The position numbers and the translations under genes are program-made. A stretch of DNA of 6,164 bases from an uncultured Neisseriaceae bacterium (GTDB lineage Bacteria > Pseudomonadota > Gammaproteobacteria > Burkholderiales > UBA11063), in NCBI GenBank assembly GCA_903891375.1, contig CAITEL010000040.1, positions 1 through 6,164 on the forward strand. Reading direction: 5' to 3'. Of the stretch, positions 1 through 5,283 are shown piece by piece. The notes beneath the pieces were generated by a model, which did no database searches, was not told the origin of the DNA, and worked only from the letters and a program-made list of their open reading frames with translations. Within the stretch, counting starts at the first letter, position 1. Each line of letters starts with the position of its first letter.

Positions 1-459
1 AAATTGATAAATTTTTCAGCAGATGAGATAACGAATGCTTGGCAAGATAATTTTTTGGTTGTTTTTAATGCAATGGTACAGGAAATTAAAATAATGCAAA
101 ACCAAAAATTTGGTAAAATAGTTAATATTGCAAGTATAGCAGGTCATGTTGGAATGAGGAACTTTTTAGCTTATAGTACAGCAAAGGCTTCAATAATTAA
201 TATGACAAAAGTTGCGGCGATAGAACATTCAGATGATAATATTAGAATAAACTCGATATCTCCAGCAACTATTGACACACCTATGTTAAGAAAAAAATAT
301 AATGGAGTTTTGCGTGATTATAGTGATGTGTATTATACTAAGAACTGTGGCACAGTAGCAGATGTTTATAGCGTGGTAAAAATGCTAGAAGAAAATAATT
401 TTATGACTGGAAATGATATTAAGTTAGATGGTGGCATCATAGATCTTCTTGAAATTTAA
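1..459 (+). CDS. SDR-family oxidoreductase, C-terminal part (5' end outside window)
   Basis: This is a classical short-chain dehydrogenase/reductase, an NAD(P)-dependent soluble oxidoreductase of unknown substrate. The frame is open from base 1, so the TTG at position 4 is probably not the start and about 90 N-terminal residues (the TGxxxGxG cofactor loop and NNAG) lie off the left edge. Visible family marks, in order, are a helix with NAM (residues about 21-23), the GKIVNIASIAG strand with the catalytic Ser, the AYSTAK motif with catalytic Tyr and Lys in YxxxK spacing, IRINSISPATIDTPM after it (the usual RVNxIxPGxxxTxM segment), and a C-terminal GNDIKLDGG (usually GxxxxVDGG). The catalytic residues in view are intact, so the gene looks functional. 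FabG-like 3-oxoacyl-ACP reductase and sugar or polyol dehydrogenases share these motifs, and the substrate cannot be told from this part. A weak hairpin follows the stop. Confidence 0.88.
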   Translation, partial: KLINFSADEITNAWQDNFLVVFNAMVQEIKIMQNQKFGKIVNIASIAGHVGMRNFLAYSTAKASIINMTKVAAIEHSDDNIRINSISPATIDTPMLRKKYNGVLRDYSDVYYTKNCGTVADVYSVVKMLEENNFMTGNDIKLDGGIIDLLEI

Positions 460-468
460 TATATTTTG

Positions 469-514
469 AAATAACCAATAGGTCAACTGTATTTGTACGT
501 GATTGGTCTTATTT
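469..514 (+). terminator. Possible terminator hairpin after the SDR gene
   Basis: AAATAA followed by CCAAT (469-479) can pair with ATTGG and TTATTT (502-514), giving a 5-bp and a 6-bp stem with a 2-nt bulge and a loop of about 22 nt. It starts ten bases after the SDR stop. The loop is long and the tail (TTATTTCTAT) is only moderately U-rich, so it is a weak candidate. Confidence 0.35.
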
Positions 515-526
515 CTATCGGCAATT

Positions 527-628
527 TCAATTAGCCCCAGCAACAAAACTTGCTACTGGACTTGATATAAACGTAACTACTTTCGCTATCTCTTCTGGAT
601 TGCTCATCATCCACCCCAATTTCCCTAT
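527..628 (-). pseudogene. Decayed C-terminal fragment of a second SDR gene
   Basis: On the minus strand, from 628 down to the TGA at 529-527, the frame reads IGKLG, then WMMS, then NPEEIAKVVTFISSPVASF, then VAGAN and stop. This is the usual last part of classical SDR proteins (P(I/L)GRxGxPEEIAxxVxFLaSxxASFvTGxN, normally followed by xxVDGG). The final VDGG segment is missing, and the frame is closed by TAA at 634-632 just upstream, so only about 34 residues remain and no catalytic part is present. It is not a copy of the intact SDR on its left: that protein ends differently (NNFMTGNDIKLDGG) and runs in the opposite direction. No ribosome binding site precedes the paired ATGs at 610-605. I read it as the remnant of a lost gene. 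Confidence 0.72.
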
Positions 629-785
629 TGTTTAATATAACGAATAAAGATAAAATAACATCTTAAACCATCAACAGTCGTGTGATGATTAAAAAATGTA
701 TCCACAAGTTAAAACAAAAATGTCTTAACAAATAGGTGCATTATATACTAAATTTAAATATGATTATTTTAACAAGGATAAGCTC
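629..785. other. Intergenic gap upstream of the secreted protein gene
   Basis: No gene is visible here. An imperfect hairpin at 663-692 pairs TTAA/TTAA and CATCA/TGATG around a 9-nt loop; it has no U tract on either strand and its role is unknown. TATACT at 744-749 is the best -10 candidate for the next gene but lacks a good -35. A single DnaA-box-like 9-mer at 698-706 (one mismatch to TTATCCACA) stands alone. Confidence 0.4.
744..749 (+). promoter_or_regulatory. Possible -10 element for the secreted protein gene
   Basis: TATACT lies 36 bases before the ATG at 786, a normal distance for a short leader. The hexamer 17 bases upstream (TGTCTT, 721-726) is a poor -35, and TTAACA (725-730) is too close. 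It is plausible by position only. Confidence 0.3.
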
Positions 786-1307
786 ATGAAGAAATTACTA
801 ATAATATTATTATCTGGGGTTGTAACATGTGTGTTTGCAGAAACCAAAAATGTTACATTGTACTTTAAAAACAATAAAAGCGTTGAACATACCTATGAAA
901 TTACTGATTTTAACTGGGTAGGATGGATGTATAAATACTGGGATATGAATGGAGTTGCAAATGGTCAAGAGTTTGATCAAAAAGGTTTGAAAGATGCTAA
1001 GTATGAATTCAAATTATCCCCAGGTCAGTATCAAAAAGTAATTAAAATTAATGATACTGGTAATGCGTTTCGTTTTGGTTCATTTAATGTTGGTGACAAA
1101 GGTGATGCTGGTATCGCAATGGTATTTAGTGGAACCAAGGATGACAATGAAATTAATTGGAAATACTATGGAGTACATAAGGATAGACTAAAAGTAAATT
1201 GTGAGGATCTTGAAAAATACCCCAATCGCTCATGCAACAATGACGGTGGACGTGTAATATGGAGCGGTCAAAGTGGAATAAATTTACAGATTGATAGTAA
1301 TAATTAA
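786..1307 (+). CDS. Small secreted protein of unknown function
   Basis: The product is 173 residues. It starts with a clean Sec signal peptide: MKK, a hydrophobic stretch LLIILLSGVVTCV, and a probable signal peptidase I site after VFA, before ETKNV. AAGGA (774-778) sits 7 bases before the ATG and fixes the start. The mature part of about 155 residues is rich in aromatic residues (five Trp at about 44, 47, 52, 125 and 159; many Tyr and Phe), alternates in a beta-rich pattern (NVTLYFKN, YEFKLSPGQYQKVIKI, AFRFGSFNVG, GINLQI) and has exactly two cysteines (about 139 and 150), ten residues apart, which could form a disulfide in the periplasm or outside. There is no lipobox, no membrane segment after the signal, and no motif I recognise. 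It stands alone, with its own possible promoter and a strong terminator behind it. A small beta-sandwich secreted protein is my reading; no function is assigned. Confidence 0.85.
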   Translation: MKKLLIILLSGVVTCVFAETKNVTLYFKNNKSVEHTYEITDFNWVGWMYKYWDMNGVANGQEFDQKGLKDAKYEFKLSPGQYQKVIKINDTGNAFRFGSFNVGDKGDAGIAMVFSGTKDDNEINWKYYGVHKDRLKVNCEDLEKYPNRSCNNDGGRVIWSGQSGINLQIDSNN

Positions 1308-1320
1308 TCCTTTATATGAC

Positions 1321-1362
1321 AAATCATTTCTAATTTTCAGTCCTGAAAACTAGAAATGATTT
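1321..1362. terminator. Long inverted repeat, probable terminator
   Basis: Two 20-base arms (1321-1340 and 1343-1362) are complementary at 19 of 20 positions with only 2 bases between them, so the RNA would fold to a long stem with a 4-nt loop. It starts 13 bases after the stop of the secreted protein gene. The single mismatch is A-C on the plus-strand RNA but would be G-U in minus-strand RNA. The arms carry T-runs, but no long U tract follows. It probably ends the upstream transcript and insulates the metK leader. Confidence 0.65.
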
Positions 1363-1408
1363 AACCGAATTGTTATGTATTTTGTATAATCCTAGAATCA
1401 AATAAAAT

Positions 1409-1438
1409 TTGATTTTACCATCTCATTAATGCTATAAT
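1409..1438 (+). promoter_or_regulatory. Probable metK promoter (extended -10)
   Basis: A perfect TATAAT (1433-1438) is preceded by TGC, giving an extended -10, with TTGATT (1409-1414) 18 bases upstream as a partial -35. Transcription would begin near 1445, directly at the first stem of the SAM-II-like aptamer. Another TATAAT at 1385-1390 lacks both a -35 and proper TGn spacing. Confidence 0.7.
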
Positions 1439-1445
1439 CATGTAC

Positions 1446-1511
1446 ACTTAAAATCTGATTTGAACGCTCCAGCTTGCGCGATTTTAAGTTAAGCTTACAG
1501 CTAAAACGGAG
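1446..1511 (+). ncRNA. SAM-II-type riboswitch candidate in the metK leader
   Basis: Arms 1446-1455 and 1480-1489 are perfectly complementary over 10 bp (P1). The loop holds TGATTTG (1456-1462) and GCTTGC (1472-1477), and P1 is followed by GTTAA (1488-1492) and GCTAAAA (1500-1506). This ordered set UGAUUUG / GCUUGC / GUUAA / GCUAAA is the pattern I know from SAM-II (metA) riboswitches and the related SAM-V class. A pseudoknot is available: loop CTCC (1467-1470) with tail GGAG (1508-1511); AGCTT (1471-1475) can also pair with AAGCT (1491-1495). In the known class the pseudoknot closes when S-adenosylmethionine binds. Position fits: it begins where the extended -10 promoter would start the RNA, and the next gene makes SAM. 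The motif and folding are read from the sequence; ligand binding is inferred. Confidence 0.75.
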
Positions 1512-1578
1512 TTTACACATTTCTAAAAAATGAATCTTACAATTCCTCAATTTAGCTTGTAAAACAAAAAATTATCAA

Positions 1579-1604
1579 CCAAATTGCATTTTTGTTGCAT
1601 TTGG
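1579..1604 (+). promoter_or_regulatory. Hairpin before the metK ribosome binding site (possible expression platform)
   Basis: CCAAAT (1579-1584) pairs with ATTTGG (1599-1604), extended by GCA/TGC across a one-base bulge, around a T-rich 7-nt loop. TCTCTGTTTT (1605-1614) follows, which is a weak U tract, and then the AAGGA ribosome binding site (1617-1621). It could act as an intrinsic terminator or as a structure limiting ribosome access for the upstream aptamer. Which of these applies cannot be settled by eye. Confidence 0.4.
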
Positions 1605-1630
1605 TCTCTGTTTTGCAAGGATTTTATATT

Positions 1631-2872
1631 ATGTCATATTATTTATTTACTTCTGAGTCAGTATCAGAAGGTCATCCTGATAAAGTTGCCGATCAAATCT
1701 CTGATGCGATTTTAGATGCGGTATTGACTGAAGATAAAAACGCACGAGTTGCTGCTGAAACGTTAGTTAATACTGGTTTAGTGGTTTTAGCTGGTGAAAT
1801 AACAACAACAGCACGAATCAATTACACGCAAGTAGCACGAGATGTTATTCGTGATATAGGGTATACCAAAAACGAATATGGTTTTGCTGCTGATAGTTGT
1901 GCCGTATTGGTTAATTATGACGAACAATCCCCAGATATAGCACAAGGAGTGAATGAGGGTGAGGGTGTTGATTTAGAGCAAGGAGCTGGAGACCAAGGGT
2001 TAATGTTTGGTTATGCTTGTGATGAGACACCAGATTTAATGCCATTCCCCATATATTATTCGCACCGTTTAATGGAAAAACAATCACAGTTAAGAAAGAG
2101 TGGACAGTTATCATGGTTAAGACCAGATGCAAAAGCACAGTTAACGGTTAAGTATGATAGTGAAACAGGTCGTCCAATGGCCATTGATACAGTTGTGCTT
2201 TCTACTCAGCATAATCCAGAAATCAAATATTCAGATTTAAGGGAAGCTGTAATTGAGGAGATAATTAAACCTACGTTACCAGCAGAAATGCTAGAGCACA
2301 ATACGAAATATTTAATTAACCCAACGGGTAAATTCATCATTGGTGGGCCTATGGGTGACTGTGGTCTTACAGGTAGAAAAATTATTGTAGATACTTATGG
2401 CGGTGCGGCACCACATGGTGGTGGAGCATTCTCAGGTAAGGATCCATCTAAAGTAGATAGGTCTGGCGCTTATGCTGCTAGATATGTTGCTAAAAACATT
2501 GTTGCTAGTGGTTTGGCACGTCAAGTTCAGGTACAAATTGCATATGCAATTGGTGTTGCTCGCCCTGTTGGGCTTAATGTGTTTACATTTGGTACTGGTA
2601 GAATTGATGATAGGGATATTGAGAGATTAATTCTAGCAAACTTTGATTTAAGGCCGAAAGGTATTATAGCTGAACTTGACTTATTAAGACCAATTTATAA
2701 AAGAAGTGCGGCTTATGGTCATTTTGGTCGTAGTGAATTACATTTTAGTTGGGAAGCAACTAATAAGGCTAATATACTAGCGGAAGCAGCACTGAAAATC
2801 AATGCGAGTATAATCGGTACCAGTGTGGAAATCGATCCAATACTAAAAAACTCCACAACAAAATGTATTTAA
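1631..2872 (+). CDS. metK: S-adenosylmethionine synthetase (MetK)
   Basis: Makes S-adenosylmethionine from methionine and ATP, releasing phosphate and diphosphate; a cytosolic Mg/K-dependent enzyme and the source of the main methyl donor. Landmarks are [13 protein letters not shown] at residues 6-18 (His15 and Asp17 in the active site), [12 protein letters not shown] at 118-129 (family signature 1), WLRPDAKAQ near 162, [13 protein letters not shown] at 238-250, [16 protein letters not shown] from 263 (signature 2, phosphate loop) and FDLRPKGI near 338. All key residues are present. I start at the ATG at 1631, which has AAGGA (1617-1621) 9 bases upstream and gives the usual N-terminus [10 protein letters not shown]; the open frame reaches further up to a TTG at 1592, but that part is leader. 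The protein is 413 residues, longer than the usual 380-390: after [16 protein letters not shown] it carries about 24 extra residues ending KCI. The leader holds a SAM-II-like aptamer, so feedback control by SAM is likely. Confidence 0.97.
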   Translation: MSYYLFTSESVSEGHPDKVADQISDAILDAVLTEDKNARVAAETLVNTGLVVLAGEITTTARINYTQVARDVIRDIGYTKNEYGFAADSCAVLVNYDEQSPDIAQGVNEGEGVDLEQGAGDQGLMFGYACDETPDLMPFPIYYSHRLMEKQSQLRKSGQLSWLRPDAKAQLTVKYDSETGRPMAIDTVVLSTQHNPEIKYSDLREAVIEEIIKPTLPAEMLEHNTKYLINPTGKFIIGGPMGDCGLTGRKIIVDTYGGAAPHGGGAFSGKDPSKVDRSGAYAARYVAKNIVASGLARQVQVQIAYAIGVARPVGLNVFTFGTGRIDDRDIERLILANFDLRPKGIIAELDLLRPIYKRSAAYGHFGRSELHFSWEATNKANILAEAALKINASIIGTSVEIDPILKNSTTKCI

Positions 2873-2891
2873 TCTCTTTGGGTATAATTCC

Positions 2892-2907
2892 TTGCGGCTT
2901 GCCGCAA
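2892..2907. repeat. GC-rich short palindrome downstream of metK
   Basis: TTGCGG and CCGCAA form a perfect 6-bp stem with loop CTTG, 19 bases after the metK stop. It is the first of three GC-rich dyads in about 100 bases. It may help terminate metK, but no U tract follows. Confidence 0.5.
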
Positions 2908-2910
2908 CAC

Positions 2911-2938
2911 TGTCATACCAGCGAAAGCTGGTATCCAG
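2911..2938. repeat. Dispersed palindromic repeat, dRS3/REP-like
   Basis: The core ATACCAGCGAAAGCTGGTAT (2915-2934) is an 8-bp perfect stem with a GAAA tetraloop, flanked by TGTC on the left and CCAG on the right. The form GTCATnCC...GGnATCCAG recurs as a dispersed repeat in many proteobacterial genomes, and the 20-bp layout equals the neisserial dRS3 repeat (ATTCCC, 8 bases, GGGAAT). Its base composition stands out against the AT-rich surroundings. Only one clear copy is in the window, so its repeat status is inferred from the known pattern. Confidence 0.65.
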
Positions 2939-2970
2939 CCCTTGCCCTGTAAAAGTTTTTGCACTCAAGA

Positions 2971-2996
2971 TACCGCGCATGCTTGCATTGCGGAGG
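2971..2996. repeat. Second, diverged GC-rich dyad
   Basis: CCGC (2973-2976) and ATGC (2979-2982) pair with GCAT (2985-2988) and GCGG (2990-2993). The flanks ATACC and GGAGGT partly echo the ends of the better copy at 2915-2934, suggesting a decayed second unit of the same repeat. Confidence 0.4.
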
Positions 2997-3016
2997 TTCA
3001 TTAAATAATCAAAACT

Positions 3017-3043
3017 ATCGTCATACTATCAAAATATGACGAT
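3017..3043. terminator. Bidirectional terminator between metK and the permease
   Basis: ATCGTCATA (3017-3025) and TATGACGAT (3035-3043) are perfectly complementary over 9 bp around a 9-nt loop. On the plus strand ATTATTTTATAT follows; on the minus strand AGTTTTGATTATTT follows. It lies between two convergent genes, 37 bases past the permease stop, and can serve both. Confidence 0.75.
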
Positions 3044-3079
3044 ATTATTTTATATAATACTTTTAGTATCAAAAATTGT

Positions 3080-4672
3080 TTAGTTTGCTTCAATCTTATT
3101 GTCAATCTCTTTAATGTATTCACTGGTCTTGTAGCTAACAGACGTTCCCCAAATAAAAAACAACAGACAAGTTACCCCAAGAATCAAATGATCTACCCCA
3201 TAAGTGTCTGGTATAGCGCCAGTGCCACCAAAACTTTTGCTACCCAAATAACTAAAAATTGCGATATAGATTAGATAGGCAATTATCCATATAGCTTTAG
3301 TTATTTCAAATTTAATATTTTCTTGGTTTTTTCTTGCATAATAAAAATATAAAGGCAATCCAAGTAGTACTACAAAAATCACTTCACCATTTAGTGGCCA
3401 ACGTGACCAATAAAGCATAAATGTAGCTAATATAAAGCCAGCTGGAGCTAATATTTTCATAAATGGTACACGAATTGCATTACTATGCGGGGCATTTGGT
3501 GATAATTTTCTGAAAGAATATGTACTAACAGGCACGGTTGCATAACACAGTACATAACCTACAGAAATTACGGCAGCTAGTTTATCCCAGCTAGGTAATA
3601 ACCATAGAGAAACAAATGATAATAGCAAAACTACTATTAATGCAGCACGTGGTAACTTAGTTACTGGGTCGAGTTTACCTAATTTTTCTGGCATATGATC
3701 CCCCATCCCTCTGAGTACGCGACAAGATAGGGAAGTATAAATAATTCCAGCTCCAGATGGAGATACAAAAGCATCAGCAAATAGTAGGATTGCGATTAAG
3801 TTGATATTCAATGCAATAGCTAAACTTGCAAATGGAGAAGAGAAGTTTAAACCATTCCATCCATGCACTGCAAGAATATCTTGTGGCATAGTTGTTATAT
3901 ATGCAATTTGTAATAGAACATATATTACAGTTGAAATAGCCACGGAACCAATTAAAGCAATAGGGATATTTCTTTTTGGGTTTTCCGCTTCAGCTGCAAA
4001 AGTAATTGGTGCTTGAAAGCCATTAAATGCGTAAACGATACCTGCAGTCGTGACTGCAGTTAATATTCCACTAATACCATATGGTGCTAAACTATGGTCG
4101 CCAATCGCATGAAGATTGCTAGGGTTAAATCCAACAACCAAGAAGCTCACGATCGCAATAATTGGAACTAATAATTTAAAAATTGTTACGACTTTTATGG
4201 ATTTAGCCAAAAATAATAATGAATAATAATTAATTAAAAAATAGACTATGCATAATAAACTTGACACAATCAAGCCAGGTGTGGTTAGTGTTTGAGTGTG
4301 TTGGTTAAATAAGCTGTGAGCCCATTCATAATTCCAATCACTTAAATACTGCGTGGAGGCAGAAGCTTCGGAGGGCACTGAACTAATAAATCCAATTAAT
4401 ATTGTCCATTCCGCAATAAAGCTAGCAAATGAACCATGGGTGTAGCGTAAAAAATACCCCATGCTGCCCATTCTAATTGGTGCTGCTGTAGATATTTCCA
4501 CTAAATTTAGAGCAATGATTAGTACCATAAAGGCGCCAATAATCCAAGAAAATATTGCAGCAGGCCCAGCAATGGCCGCGGCATGCGCTGACCCAAAAAG
4601 CCAACCAGAACCAATAATTGTCCCAACCCCTGAGAACAGTAAAGTGCTTAATTTTATTTTATGACCGCTCAT
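3080..4672 (-). CDS. APC-superfamily amino acid permease (YveA-like)
   Basis: An inner-membrane amino acid transporter of the APC superfamily, about 12-14 hydrophobic segments in 530 residues. The first segment carries the glycine-rich APC signature FSGVGTIIGSGWLFG (residues 13-27), where substrate backbone is bound in this fold. AGPAAIFSWIIG (35-46) opens segment 2, GFQAPITFAAEAENPKRNIP (218-237) is the conserved stretch of segment 6 and its cytoplasmic loop, and FADAFVSPSGAG (298-309) belongs to segment 8. Length and motif layout recall Bacillus YveA, an aspartate-proton symporter, so an acidic amino acid is a fair guess, but the substrate is not proven. I start at the ATG at 4672-4670: it has AGAGGA about 12 bases upstream, and the family N-terminus begins just after it. 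The frame extends up to an ATG at 4756, but those 28 codons lie within the probable RNA leader and have no ribosome binding site. It converges with metK and has its own promoter. Confidence 0.92.
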   Translation of the reverse strand: MSGHKIKLSTLLFSGVGTIIGSGWLFGSAHAAAIAGPAAIFSWIIGAFMVLIIALNLVEISTAAPIRMGSMGYFLRYTHGSFASFIAEWTILIGFISSVPSEASASTQYLSDWNYEWAHSLFNQHTQTLTTPGLIVSSLLCIVYFLINYYSLLFLAKSIKVVTIFKLLVPIIAIVSFLVVGFNPSNLHAIGDHSLAPYGISGILTAVTTAGIVYAFNGFQAPITFAAEAENPKRNIPIALIGSVAISTVIYVLLQIAYITTMPQDILAVHGWNGLNFSSPFASLAIALNINLIAILLFADAFVSPSGAGIIYTSLSCRVLRGMGDHMPEKLGKLDPVTKLPRAALIVVLLLSFVSLWLLPSWDKLAAVISVGYVLCYATVPVSTYSFRKLSPNAPHSNAIRVPFMKILAPAGFILATFMLYWSRWPLNGEVIFVVLLGLPLYFYYARKNQENIKFEITKAIWIIAYLIYIAIFSYLGSKSFGGTGAIPDTYGVDHLILGVTCLLFFIWGTSVSYKTSEYIKEIDNKIEAN

Positions 4673-4708
4673 TTTATTTTTATTTCCTCTGTAGTTAATT
4701 AATATGAT

Positions 4709-4822
4709 GTATACTCGAACAGATTCAAGCTCCAATGTAACCGTATATGATGACACTTGCTAGTGGTAAGCCAGGGCGTGTTTTTCAACAAAAAATTGGG
4801 TTTGAATCTATATTGAGTATAT
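4709..4822 (-). ncRNA. Long interrupted stem in the permease leader (structured RNA candidate)
   Basis: Three paired blocks are nested in the same order on both arms: 4816-4822 with 4709-4716 (7 bp, GAGTATA type), 4802-4809 with 4721-4728 (8 bp, TTGAATCT/AGATTCAA) and 4795-4799 with 4732-4736 (5 bp, ATTGG/CCAAT), separated by small internal loops. Within the roughly 58-nt inner part, in minus-strand RNA, UGUU-GAAA-AACA and CACU-AGCA-AGUG can form small hairpins. The stem begins about 10 nt after the predicted transcription start and ends some 20 nt before the ribosome binding site, as in a riboswitch or regulatory leader. I do not recognise a known class. It could instead be a pair of protein-binding sites or a small inverted-repeat element. 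Confidence 0.45.
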
Positions 4823-4838
4823 CTCTAGTAAAGTAAGC

Positions 4839-4847
4839 ATTATAGCA
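4839..4847 (-). promoter_or_regulatory. Permease promoter, extended -10
   Basis: The minus strand reads TGCTATAAT, a perfect -10 with the extended TGn. The -35 region (TATTCA or TTCATA, 16-18 bases upstream) is poor, as is common with extended -10 promoters. The start would be near 4831, giving a leader of about 160 nt. The same nonamer occurs at the metK promoter. Confidence 0.65.
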
Positions 4848-5028
4848 CAAGTATACAAATTATGAATATAAGCGTCGCAATAATCTAGAATGTTTAATTT
4901 AATAAGTGCAACACTGATAATTTTATTATGTGTTTTAGTAACGGTATAAAAATAACTTTTACTTATTTAACTAAAAATATGATATCATTCTGGCATGAAT
5001 ATATTTCATTCAATTTAAGGTATTCCCC
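4848..5028. other. AT-rich intergenic stretch between the permease promoter and the MITE-like element
   Basis: I see no gene here. One hairpin stands out at 4910-4934: AACAC and ATAAT pair with ATTAT and GTGTT around a TTT loop, with a TG bulge. Its role is unknown. A TATAAA at 4945-4950 lacks a matching -35. Confidence 0.4.
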
Positions 5029-5213
5029 TAGAAAAAGCAGTTGAAACCTACTATAATAAATTTATGCTGTTAATAAATTTATGCTGTGAATCTAAAGACT
5101 TTTTGTCAATTTTTTTGTTCACCGTGTGGATCACACCATCACAAAAAATCTCCAAAAACCCTTTACCTTCTTTGCCTAAATTGATTCCATAACGTTGTCA
5201 ACTGCTTTTTCTA
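5029..5213. mobile_element. MITE-like element with 14-bp perfect inverted repeats and TA flanks
   Basis: GAAAAAGCAGTTGA (5031-5044) and its exact reverse complement (5198-5211) bound a 181-bp unit, and each end is directly flanked by TA, the target duplication made by IS630/Tc1-mariner transposons. The inside has no complete gene. A minus-strand frame from 5197 to 5051 is open for 48 residues (with phrases such as GINLGKEGKGFLEIFCDG) but has no ATG start and no recognised family. Size, ends and flanks are those of a non-autonomous miniature transposon. TA flanks alone are weak evidence in AT-rich DNA. A TTGTCA at its right end (5195-5200) might supply a -35 for purT, but no good -10 follows. 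Confidence 0.5.
5054..5087. repeat. Perfect tandem duplication of a 17-mer
   Basis: TAATAAATTTATGCTGT occurs twice head to tail without any change (5054-5070, 5071-5087), inside the inverted-repeat element. It looks like a recent slippage duplication. Confidence 0.85.
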
Positions 5214-5283
5214 AGATTATTTAAAATCGTAGCTATTTCTATGTGAACTTGTCAAAATTCTTGTAAACTTTTTTAAGGAATAA

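Noticed and set aside
698..706. DnaA-box-like 9-mer
   Set aside because: A single imperfect site, with no cluster and no dnaA or dnaN nearby, so it gives no support for an origin.
1385..1390. First TATAAT upstream of metK
   Set aside because: TTGTTA is only 9 bases upstream and the TG is not in the extended -10 position; the promoter at 1433-1438 is better.
1592..1630. Upstream TTG start for MetK
   Set aside because: It would add 13 residues absent from the family, lies within the leader hairpin, and the ATG at 1631 has a proper AAGGA and the usual N-terminus.
1911..2138. Minus-strand open frame inside metK
   Set aside because: It lies wholly within metK, has low-complexity His/Leu-rich content and no ribosome binding site; it is a shadow of the metK codons.
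3801..4016. Plus-strand open frame inside the permease gene
   Set aside because: Antisense shadow of the permease transmembrane codons, with no independent support.
4461..4664. Plus-strand open frame over the permease 5' end
   Set aside because: Antisense shadow of glycine- and alanine-rich permease codons, with no independent support.
4673..4756. Upstream ATG start for the permease
   Set aside because: No ribosome binding site is present, the 28 codons fall inside the predicted RNA leader, and the family N-terminus begins at 4672.
5125..5137. GTGTG-GAT-CACAC hairpin
   Set aside because: Only 5 bp with no tail or context; not distinguishable from chance inside the element.
5051..5197. 48-residue minus-strand frame in the inverted-repeat element
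   Set aside because: No start codon with a ribosome binding site, interrupted at once on both sides, and no family recognised; kept only as possible decayed sequence within the element.
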